Virus record (IMG/VR): IMGVR_UViG_3300027985_000172
Coordinates: 1 to 53,773 of that record
Direction: 5' to 3' (one strand)
DNA length: 53,773 nucleotides
Source of the DNA: a virus
Position numbers and translations under genes: made by a program. Positions within the stretch are counted from its first letter, which is position 1, and each line of letters begins with the position of its first letter. A model generated the notes under the pieces. That model was given only the letters and a program-made list of their open reading frames with translations. It ran no database searches and was not told where the DNA came from. Positions 45,903 through 53,375 of this stretch are shown here, in pieces.

Positions 45903-46087
45903 AAAGAAAAATTTCAAAATGGCCTATTTACTTAGTAAATCCCCCGTAACTACAAAGAAAGATTTCAAAAGGGTCTTATCATTAGGTCTAACCAGACACA
46001 AATACAAAGAAAATTCCTAACCTGCTCCCATGGAAAATCATCTAACCAAAACCTGCCAAAATACAAAAAAGAAAATTTCTAAAGGGC
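45903..46087. repeat. four AAAGAAA-ATTTC-AAAGGG iterons
   Basis: Copies at 45903-45924, 45954-45975, 46006-46020 (shorter) and 46065-46087 follow the pattern AAAGAAA(A/G)ATTTC(A/T)AAAGGG. Spacing is 50-60 bases, and the strand is A-rich. A 76-codon ATG frame (46030-46260) crosses part of this array but looks like chance. Candidate origin or packaging-recognition repeats. Confidence 0.65.
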
Positions 46088-46356
46088 TTTTGACCAGATT
46101 CTACCAGTTCAGACCAAAAAGACACAATTCAAAAGCTGTTTCTGAAAATATTCCACACAATCTGATCACTTTTTGTTACAATCTCTGTAACATTGTGATG
46201 TTTGTTGCAAACTTTCTTTCGTTCAGAATCAACCAGTTAGCAATTATCACGCTTTTGTGATGTAATTTCCTGCACCCAGATGGAATAAAAACCCCAAAAT
46301 TTCCCATATATATTAGTAGGGGTAGGGGTTACTAAGGTATCCTACCAATGAAGGTG

Positions 46357-46532
46357 CTTAAGAGAGTATCTTAAGAAAGTAGTATATCTGTTAAGTAAAT
46401 ATTACATAAGGTTCTTAAGAAGTAACTAATGTGTAATCATTAGTATACACCTTATGAACTAGTTATTACTAACTAGTATATTATATATTAATAAGAATAT
46501 AACTAATGTATAATCATTAGTATAGTCTTAAG
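46357..46532 (+). promoter_or_regulatory. CTTAAG-rich regulatory module B
   Basis: CTTAAG occurs at 46357, 46370, 46414 and 46527. A 24-bp direct repeat AACTAATG(T)GTAATCATTAG lies at 46424-46447 and 46501-46524 with one mismatch; each copy is an ACTAATG/CATTAGT inverted repeat. CTTAAGAAGTAACTAATG matches module A on the opposite strand. It lies upstream of the terminase genes, so late control is likely. Confidence 0.65.
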
Positions 46533-46567
46533 AAGGTTTCCAATACGAACTACCTTCTATAGTTGCG

Positions 46568-46595
46568 GCAGGTTTAAGAGGCTACGCCTCCCTGC
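46568..46595 (+). other. nested hairpin before terminase genes
   Basis: GCAGG (46568-46572) pairs with CCTGC (46591-46595) and GAGGC (46578-46582) with GCCTC (46586-46590) across a TAC loop; TTTAA is bulged. A second stem GAATAG/CTATTC lies near 46633-46649. Located between module B and the small terminase, it could be part of a packaging site or an mRNA leader structure. Confidence 0.45.
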
Positions 46596-46708
46596 ATTAC
46601 GGACTACCATCCTTAAGATAGTGTCCATTAAAGAATAGCTCTCCTATTCACCATACACATCAAGACATGATGGACTTTAGGTAGAGCTTCCTATTTAGGC
46701 AGGTTGAT

Positions 46709-47130
46709 ATGAGAACTACAGACCCAACTCCATACAGCAAAGATATTGAGAACTTTGTTAAGAAGTATGCTCTGTCAAGAATATTACCAACATCTTTGAA
46801 CTTGCTAAAGAGCAAGGCTTTCAGAATATGCCTTCCTCAAGAACTACCTTCTCTAAGCTTTACAAACATATTGTTGATAAGATTAAAGCTGACAAGATTG
46901 TGCAGGTAGCAGATAAAGTCTATGCTAACGCTGTTGGCAGGGATGAGAATGATCCGGGCTGCTTCAAGTCTCAAGAACTGATTCTAACAACCCAATCTGG
47001 GTGGGTGAAAACGAACGTCAATGTGGATGTTGTGGTTGATGAAGAAGATACATCAGCACGTATTGCTCTCCTAGAAGCCCTGGGAATTTCGCCTGACGAC
47101 ATTAGTAAAGAATCTGGACAGGAAGACTAA
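46709..47130 (+). pseudogene. small terminase subunit, reading frame broken
   Basis: From ATG 46709 (AGG seven bases upstream) the frame gives TPYSKDIENFVKKYALS and then runs into nonsense. The -1 frame continues the helix-turn-helix-like sense: VKNITNIFELAKEQGFQNMP and SSRTTFSKLYKHIVDKIKAD to 47130. The shift is near 46769-46780. A single missing base (GCTCTnGTC) would restore one protein of about 140 aa. It is a deletion, a sequencing error, or a translational frameshift; no classical slippery heptamer is seen. An ATG at 46828 could make a 100-aa C-terminal form. Confidence 0.7.
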
Positions 47131-47260
47131 GGTTTATTATTGTTGTGGAAAAGAGTTTATTACAGTCACCGGACACTATTGCAGCCAACGATGCGTTAAC
47201 CTAGCAACCAATGGCGGTAATGTAGTCACAAAGCACAGCAGACGTAAAAATGAACAATAA
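47114..47260 (+). CDS. zinc-finger-like frame without a standard start
   Basis: The frame reads KVYYCCGKEFITVTGHYCSQ, RCVNLATNGG to a basic end, with CC...C..C spacing of a zinc finger. It overlaps the terL start by ATGAACAATAA, as real genes here do. It has no ATG, GTG or TTG; CTG at 47114 is the only candidate, or a +1 slip at the small terminase stop (GAC TAA G). Coding status is uncertain. Confidence 0.4.
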   Translation: MDRKTKVYYCCGKEFITVTGHYCSQRCVNLATNGGNVVTKHSRRKNEQ

Positions 47261-48623
47261 ATCGGTCGCCGAATACTTAAAAGGACTACCCAAAGAAAAA
47301 CTGATTGAAGCTGTAAAAAGTCTCTCTCCTACCCAAGCAGATGAAATCCTCCATGATTGGGATATTTGGGCTAGACCTAAGCAGCTTCCGCCAGAAGGAA
47401 AAGATTGGTTTATCTGGTGGGTTAACGCAGGTCGATTTTTTGGGAAAACCAGATGTGGTGCTGAGTGGGTTCGGTCAGAGGTAAAGAAGGGTGCTAAGGA
47501 CATTGCTATCGTAGGACGGACTGCTGCTGAAACTGCTGACGTTTGTCTTTATGGTAGATCAGGGCTTCTTAATGTTTGTTGGGATAAAGACAAAGACAAC
47601 AAAGGGAAGCACATGGGCCTCCCTGTATATAACAAGACCTCTAAGAAGCTCACTTGGGCTAATGGGGCTGTTGCTAAACTATTCTCATCAGAAGAACCAG
47701 AGGCCCCTCGTGGAAGTCAGTTTGAACTCCTTTGGGCAGACGAACTGGGTAGTTGGACCTATCAACAAGAGATGTGGGACCAACTTATGTTCTGTATGCG
47801 CCTTGGTAGACCTAGGGTGGCTATTACAACCACACCACAATCAACAGCCTTCCTACGCAAGCTTTCTAAACGTGAAGACGTTGTTGTAACAACAGGTTCC
47901 TCATATGAGAACACACAAGCTCCTGAGAAGTTCTTAAACGAACTTAAAGAACGCTATGAGGGAACGCGGCTTGGCAGACAAGAGATTTATGCTGAAATCC
48001 TAACAGAGAACGAGGGTGCTCTCTGGACAATGGATATGATTGACCAGTGTCAAATCGACCTTGATGAAGTTCCTGATCTAGTTCGCATTGTAGTTGCTGT
48101 AGACCCCGCCACTACGAACAACGTAGAAAGTGACTCTACTGGTATCATTGTTGCAGGTGTTGATATTAACGGGGTTGGTTATGTTCTTGGTGACTACACC
48201 ATGAAAGACCTTCCTGAGAAATGGGCAACTAAAGCTGTAGACCTCTACCACGAATTTGAAGCCTCCCGTTTGGTCTATGAGAAGAACCAAGGGGGCGACA
48301 TGATTCCCACCCTGTTTAGGCAGGTAGACGAGAATGTTCCGCTAAGGGGGGTTCATGCGTCTGTAGCCAAGATTGCTCGTGCTGAGCCTGTTTCGGCCCT
48401 CTATGAGCGTGGTAAAGTGAAGCATGTGCGTAACCCCAAGAATGGTGCCTCCCTCACTGAGCTAGAGACTCAGATGACCACATACGAGCCTATGGGGAAG
48501 CATAAATCTCCAGATAGATATGATGCTCTTGTGTGGGCTTTAACTGACTTGATGCTTAAAGGTCGTGCAAGACCTGAACTTTCTTTCTCTTATGCCTCTG
48601 CGGCAGAACTACAACGTAATTAG
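47250..48623 (+). CDS. terL: terminase large subunit
   Basis: The product is 457 aa. The ATPase Walker A is NAGRFFGKT (residues about 59-67), Walker B is LLWADELG near 165, and the nuclease acidic start is VVAVDPATT near 282, followed by the RNase H-like fold (YEKNQGGDM). It packages DNA into the prohead with the small subunit. It starts inside the end of the zinc-finger-like frame. Confidence 0.95.
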   Translation: MNNKSVAEYLKGLPKEKLIEAVKSLSPTQADEILHDWDIWARPKQLPPEGKDWFIWWVNAGRFFGKTRCGAEWVRSEVKKGAKDIAIVGRTAAETADVCLYGRSGLLNVCWDKDKDNKGKHMGLPVYNKTSKKLTWANGAVAKLFSSEEPEAPRGSQFELLWADELGSWTYQQEMWDQLMFCMRLGRPRVAITTTPQSTAFLRKLSKREDVVVTTGSSYENTQAPEKFLNELKERYEGTRLGRQEIYAEILTENEGALWTMDMIDQCQIDLDEVPDLVRIVVAVDPATTNNVESDSTGIIVAGVDINGVGYVLGDYTMKDLPEKWATKAVDLYHEFEASRLVYEKNQGGDMIPTLFRQVDENVPLRGVHASVAKIARAEPVSALYERGKVKHVRNPKNGASLTELETQMTTYEPMGKHKSPDRYDALVWALTDLMLKGRARPELSFSYASAAELQRN

Positions 48624-48642
48624 AGGTGAATCGGGGGATAAA

Positions 48643-48693
48643 ATGGCTGCCGTAGGAACAATAAAACTTAAAATTACTTTAGAGGATCAGTGA
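48643..48693 (+). CDS. 16-aa micropeptide before BppU-like gene
   Basis: GGGGGATAAA precedes an ATG encoding MAAVGTIKLKITLEDQ; its stop overlaps the following GTG start (GTGA). A good ribosome binding site and coupling make translation plausible, perhaps to help start the next gene. Confidence 0.35.
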   Translation: MAAVGTIKLKITLEDQ

Positions 48694-49019
48694 AAGTGCC
48701 ACAGATTTACCATAAGAGAGGGGACACACTCTCACTAACTTGCACTTGGGCAGATTCTACAGGCACCCCAATTGATATTACTAGTTACACTGTAGAGAGC
48801 AAAGTAAAGGCCACCAATTTCACTGATACACTTACCGTAACTAAGACGGACCCAACTAACGGTGAGTTTGTGTTGTCAGCTACAGCAACAGCTACAGAAA
48901 GTTGGCCTATATCAGAAGGTAAAGCATCTTACCTTTTCTGTGATGTTCAGTTTACCCTCTCTGGTGTAGTTACATCTACAGAGACCTTCCAGATTGTTGT
49001 GCTAGAGGATATTACCTAA
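48690..49019 (+). CDS. BppU-like tail fibre domain protein
   Basis: The product is 109 aa from GTG 48690. The sequence YHKRGDTLSLTCTWADSTGT, then DITSYTVESKVK, is characteristic of the N-terminal domain of BppU-type baseplate or fibre proteins (RGDTxxx..xxxDGTPxDLTGxT). It overlaps the tail spike gene by ATGC-like spacing, so the two probably form one receptor-binding unit. Confidence 0.7.
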   Translation: MKVPQIYHKRGDTLSLTCTWADSTGTPIDITSYTVESKVKATNFTDTLTVTKTDPTNGEFVLSATATATESWPISEGKASYLFCDVQFTLSGVVTSTETFQIVVLEDIT

Positions 49020-50977
49020 TGCCTATTACAGTGGTAAACAACAACTCTCTAGTTTCTACACTTCAGCAAACCAATCCGATCACCATCAATCTACCCTCTG
49101 CTGTAGATATGTCTTCCGTGGCTCTACAAGCAGTAGAGGCCGCAGAAGCCGCGCAGGCTGGTGCTGAGGCTGCTGTTGCGGAACTTCCTAGCGTGCCAAG
49201 CGTCACATCGCTAGGAGCGACTGATTCTGCTGACCCGTCTGGTCGGGAGGTCTACGCGGCGGCGCTGGTGACCTCCATGCAGTCGTATAAGCGCTATGGC
49301 GTCACCTTGAGAGCGCTTCTCGGCGGTCTTTATGACCCAGCAAATGATGCGGCTGCTACACTGAGTGGCTTTATCGCAGAGCTTGCGCCAGCAGGAATTA
49401 CGATCACCGATCCTGACCGGCTGACTGTTCTGTGCGAAGAACCTGTCCGGCTTGTCGATGGCCTCAAGATGCATCTTGGCGGGACGTATTTCAGGAAGGG
49501 GTATTCCGCGACAAGTGCGGCTGGTGATGCCCTTTTCGGGCGCGCGACATGGGGCACCATGACTAACGATTTCGACCTGCGAGGGTTCTCCGTCGGCGCG
49601 GCATCCGCGACGCAGACTGGGAAACTGTTTGCGCTGCTGGGTGACCGATGGAACGTCTCTGACATCCACATTGACGGATATTGGGGCGGACAGGCGTTTG
49701 TCTTTGGCGGGAACGACTTCTCGATCCGCGATGTTTCCGGCGGCACGGAAAGCACAACGTTCGGGACTGGTTTCATGCGCTGCCTGGGTGGTAGCAACGG
49801 CCTGATCCAGAACGTCAAGGACGCAAAATCTGGAGATGACCTGTTCCAATTCGTTCCGATTGGCGCAGCCGCAGATCCATATTACGGGGCCGACATCGAC
49901 AATATCTGGTATATCGGATGCACCGGCCAGTCGCACTCCGGGCGGGTCATGATCGCCGCACTGGAAAGCGACGAAGCCGGGGTAATCACCAGCAAGATTC
50001 GAAACAGCGGATGGATCGCATGCGGCGGGAAGAGTGGAAACCGTGCGCTGTGCATTCTGAATACGGATGGCAACCAAGGCGCGCGCCAGATCGACAATAT
50101 TTCCGCAATTGGGTGTCGTGTGGATGGGTCGGAGGACGCTGGCGCCGCAACTTACCTGGCAGAGATTTCGACAAACGTATCTGGCGGTGTTGGTCGTGTG
50201 AATATTGACAAGTGTGTCATCGAGAAAAACCCGAAGGCCACAGGGTTCTATGTCGGATTCTCGGCGCACGAGGGCGGGATGCTGTCGCTGCGCGATAGCG
50301 TCGTTGAGGGAGAAGTTTCCGCGATCGCTACCGGAACGTCAGGATATGGCGAAATTGTCATCGACGGAGGGCGCCTTTCGGTTATCAACCAGGGCGGCGG
50401 TCATGGAGCGGGCATGGTTGTTGCCGACAACGGAGCTGCGCGTATCACGGCCAGAAATGTCGAGGCGACAGGGGTTGCCAGCACGAAATCTGCATTCCGC
50501 ACCAATCATGCTGCGGCGCGACATGACCTGCGCGGCGTCACTGTGCGCAAAGCGGCTGGCGCGACAAGCACTCGCGTTTCGTCCAACATCGCTGGCGCGA
50601 CGGTCTACATCGAAGACCCGCGAGGGGACTATGACGAGCTGGAAAACGGCGGATATGCGCGCCTGAATCCGATGCCTGGGAAAATCAGCTATAACGTCCT
50701 GCGCGCCGGAACTGCACAGACTCTCAGCGCGGCATACATCGGAAAGCTGAACAAATTGCAGTCGGCATCACCGATCACACTGACAATCCCTGCGAACGCA
50801 ACAGATCCGATTCAGGCCGGGGTTTGGATTGATTTTGTTGTTCCTGGCGCCGGTGCAGTCACCATCAGCCCAGCGGGTGGCGTCACCATTCAGGGGGCAA
50901 CGTCAATCGCATCTGGCGGTTGGTTTAGCATGATGAAACTCGGCGACGGCGGGGATGCGTGGACGGTGCGGTCGTGA
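49019..50977 (+). CDS. tail spike, beta-helix, imported
   Basis: The product is 652 aa. The first about 45 residues are phage-like (VVNNNSLVSTLQQTNPITIN) with a short coiled coil (ALQAVEAAEAAQAGAEAAVA). From about 49190 the DNA becomes GC-rich to 50977. Repeated short strands with NGLIQNV, DIHIDGY and IDNISAIGCRVDG suggest a right-handed beta-helix as in pectate lyase-like tailspikes. A C-terminal domain (VPGAGAVTISPAGGVTIQ) follows. Probably a depolymerase or receptor-binding spike; the catalytic residues are not assigned. It lies between terL and the portal, which is unusual. Confidence 0.75.
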   Translation: MPITVVNNNSLVSTLQQTNPITINLPSAVDMSSVALQAVEAAEAAQAGAEAAVAELPSVPSVTSLGATDSADPSGREVYAAALVTSMQSYKRYGVTLRALLGGLYDPANDAAATLSGFIAELAPAGITITDPDRLTVLCEEPVRLVDGLKMHLGGTYFRKGYSATSAAGDALFGRATWGTMTNDFDLRGFSVGAASATQTGKLFALLGDRWNVSDIHIDGYWGGQAFVFGGNDFSIRDVSGGTESTTFGTGFMRCLGGSNGLIQNVKDAKSGDDLFQFVPIGAAADPYYGADIDNIWYIGCTGQSHSGRVMIAALESDEAGVITSKIRNSGWIACGGKSGNRALCILNTDGNQGARQIDNISAIGCRVDGSEDAGAATYLAEISTNVSGGVGRVNIDKCVIEKNPKATGFYVGFSAHEGGMLSLRDSVVEGEVSAIATGTSGYGEIVIDGGRLSVINQGGGHGAGMVVADNGAARITARNVEATGVASTKSAFRTNHAAARHDLRGVTVRKAAGATSTRVSSNIAGATVYIEDPRGDYDELENGGYARLNPMPGKISYNVLRAGTAQTLSAAYIGKLNKLQSASPITLTIPANATDPIQAGVWIDFVVPGAGAVTISPAGGVTIQGATSIASGGWFSMMKLGDGGDAWTVRS

Positions 50978-51048
50978 CCCACCTCTGGCCCATCTAACTG
51001 ACGTGCTTCTCACCAGATATTCAAACAATAGACTAAAGGGTGTTCTTA

Positions 51049-52470
51049 ATGAAAGAACTTCAAGACAGACTCTCACGAGTAGAGCTAGGGGTTTACGGTA
51101 AGAACACCCTTACTGGCAATATCCGTGCGGATGAATACCTACCAGATTTACGTGGTAGGAAGGCTGTTCAAAAGTATCGTGAAATGCGGGACGGAGATGC
51201 TACCATTGGTGCGGTTTGTTATGCAACTGAACAAATCCTTCGTGACGTTCCAATCAAAGTTGTTCCTTCTGATAAGGTAGATGAAGCAACAGCTAAAAAA
51301 GAAGCAGACTTCTTGCAAGAAGTGCTTGATGATATGGAGCACAGCCTAGATGACCACATTTCAGAGGCCCTAAGTTTCCTTCCTTATGGTTTCTCTGCTT
51401 TTGAGGTTGTCTATAAAGTAAGGTCAGGCCGTAAGAGCAAATATTCAGATGGTCAGGTTGGTGTAAAGAAACTAGCTTCCCGTGCTCAATGGACTATCAA
51501 CAAGTTTGACGTAGACCAACAGACAGGTGCCATTCTAGGTTTCTGGCAAGACGGTGGCGGGGTTAAGTGGAATCCTTACATCCCGATTAATAAAGCCCTA
51601 TTCTACCGGACTACCACCCTAAACAATGATCCGTCAGGTCGCTCTATTCTTCGTAATGCTTATAAAGCCTACACCTACCTAAATCGTTTGCAGGACTACG
51701 AGGCCATTGCTATTGAGCGTGAACTTCATGGTATTCCTGTAGGGCGTATGCCTGCTGATTGGCTTGCAGCAGATGCTTCTGATTCGCATAAATCTATGCG
51801 GGCAACATTTGAAAACGTCCTTCGTGATGTAAAATTCAATGAGCAAGGTTTCATCCTTCTACCTTCAGATGTTTATGAAGATAGTGATGGTAAACCAACA
51901 AATCTACGCCTAATGGATGTAGAACTAATGTCTTCTTCAGGGACACGTTCTATTGACATTAGTGCAGTAATTAACCGCTACCAACATGAGATTGCCCGCT
52001 CTGTTATGTCAGAGTTTATGATGTTGGGTAGTTCTTCATCAGGTAGCTATGCCCTCTCCAAGAGCAAGACAGACATTTTCCTTCGTAGTATGGAAAGTTA
52101 TATCAACACTATCGTTGATTGCCTAAATCGTCAACTTGTAGAACCTCTCTGGAAACTAAACGGCAAGCCTTTTGAGACTATGCCTAAACTAGTTGCAGGA
52201 GATGTTGCCCCACATGATCTGCGCGAGATGGCTGCTTACCTACGTAACTTGAACGGTGCTTCCATTGACGTTGCAGATCAACCTGATCTTGTTGAAGCCC
52301 TCTTGAGAGATATTGCAGAACTTCCTTTCGATAAGGAAAAATATGCAAGTGATCTACAGGAAAAGAAAGTCCAAGAGGAACAAACTCGCCAAGCAGAGAT
52401 AGTTGCTTCGCAACAAGCAGCACAACAACCAACAGAACAGCCTGTAGTTAAACCTGACGGAGGGGTTTAA
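51049..52470 (+). CDS. portal protein
   Basis: The product is 473 aa from ATG 51049, with GGG nine bases upstream; a GTG at 51040 is too close to it. The sequence YREMRDGDATIGAVCYATEQ, then PIKVVP and LPYGFSAFEVVYK, matches phage portal proteins of the DUF935-like type. It forms the dodecameric DNA gate at the capsid vertex. It follows the tail spike and precedes the structural gene at 52470. Confidence 0.9.
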   Translation: MKELQDRLSRVELGVYGKNTLTGNIRADEYLPDLRGRKAVQKYREMRDGDATIGAVCYATEQILRDVPIKVVPSDKVDEATAKKEADFLQEVLDDMEHSLDDHISEALSFLPYGFSAFEVVYKVRSGRKSKYSDGQVGVKKLASRAQWTINKFDVDQQTGAILGFWQDGGGVKWNPYIPINKALFYRTTTLNNDPSGRSILRNAYKAYTYLNRLQDYEAIAIERELHGIPVGRMPADWLAADASDSHKSMRATFENVLRDVKFNEQGFILLPSDVYEDSDGKPTNLRLMDVELMSSSGTRSIDISAVINRYQHEIARSVMSEFMMLGSSSSGSYALSKSKTDIFLRSMESYINTIVDCLNRQLVEPLWKLNGKPFETMPKLVAGDVAPHDLREMAAYLRNLNGASIDVADQPDLVEALLRDIAELPFDKEKYASDLQEKKVQEEQTRQAEIVASQQAAQQPTEQPVVKPDGGV

Positions 52471-53276
52471 TGTCTACCAATGAGAGATACCTGGGCTCCC
52501 CTAGGATTACACAAGCAATCAGAGAAATTAAGTCAACCTATGGTGATGACGTAAGTGTTGCTGCAAAAGGGAAAAGTCTCCTTAAGTTTGGTAAATCTGC
52601 CTCCCTTGTAGCAGATACTAAAGAGACGGTTTGGACAGTTGGTGGGGATGAAACCTACCTTGATGATAACCTAATCACCCATGTAGTGTCTTCTAGTGTT
52701 TCTGACACACAAAGTGTTATTTTAGAGGGGCACACAGTATCAGGAACAGGGACTGACCAAAAGTTTACCTTCGTTGTTCAGGAGGTAACACTAAATGGGC
52801 AGACGCCAGTTGCTCTAGCTACACCACTAGCAAGAAACTCTAGGGCCTATAATCAAAGCTCAACAAACCTTCTTGGTAGGGTGTCTTTCTACGAGGGAAC
52901 CTCTGCGGTATCTGGTGGTGTTCCTTCTAGCGCAGAGAAGATTCATTTAGACATTGTTGCAGGTGACCAAGGGACGCACAAGGCAGCTACAACCTTTAGT
53001 GACTCTGACTATGGTATACTATCTCTAGCTTTTGGTTCTCTTTCTAAGAAACAGATTACAACAGCGGACTTCTTCTTTGAGGTGAAAAGGCCGGGCGGTG
53101 TCTTTAGGGAATTGTATTCTGTTGGTTGTTCTAATGGCTTCTGGTCCACAGAGTTTGATCCATATGCCATTATACCCAGAAATTGTGATGTTAGAATTAG
53201 GGTTGAAGCCGCTGACACTGGCTCTGTAGTTTTTGCTAACATGGGGTTTTATCTAGCAAAGGTAGTTAGCACATAA
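52470..53276 (+). CDS. structural protein, unknown
   Basis: The product is 268 aa, beta-rich with many Ser, Thr and Gly (TYLDDNLITHVVSSSVSDTQ, RVSFYEGTSAVSGG). The start overlaps the portal stop (TAATG). The pattern suggests a virion protein between portal and prohead genes; its role is not known. A jelly-roll or fibre-like fold is possible. Confidence 0.65.
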   Translation: MSTNERYLGSPRITQAIREIKSTYGDDVSVAAKGKSLLKFGKSASLVADTKETVWTVGGDETYLDDNLITHVVSSSVSDTQSVILEGHTVSGTGTDQKFTFVVQEVTLNGQTPVALATPLARNSRAYNQSSTNLLGRVSFYEGTSAVSGGVPSSAEKIHLDIVAGDQGTHKAATTFSDSDYGILSLAFGSLSKKQITTADFFFEVKRPGGVFRELYSVGCSNGFWSTEFDPYAIIPRNCDVRIRVEAADTGSVVFANMGFYLAKVVST

Positions 53277-53365
53277 TGCTAACATTTGGGGTTGGCCTAC
53301 ATGAACAGGAGTTTAAGTAAGTGGCAGAAAATGACTTAGATTTAGCCCTTAGTGGCCTACTTTAG
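53276..53365 (+). other. two possible 14-aa micro-ORFs
   Basis: MLTFGVGLHEQEFK (53276-53320, linked to the upstream stop by TAATG) and a GTG-started frame encoding 14 residues (53321-53365, AGGAG nine bases upstream) lie end to end. They fill the 100-base gap before the ChaB-XkdF gene. Whether they are translated or only leader sequence is unknown. Confidence 0.25.
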
Positions 53366-53375
53366 GAATTAAAAT

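Noticed and set aside
46030-46260. 76-aa plus-strand frame in the non-coding repeat region
   Set aside because: It lies over A-rich iterons, has biased Lys/Asn/Phe composition with no ribosome binding site, and no overlap with neighbours.
46540-46620. tRNA gene before the terminase
   Set aside because: Only a nested hairpin is seen; no acceptor stem, anticodon arm or T-loop sequence could be fitted.
49211-50269. 352-aa minus-strand frame opposite the tail spike
   Set aside because: High GC makes long antisense frames likely; it has no start context and its content is Arg/Cys/Pro-rich without a domain.
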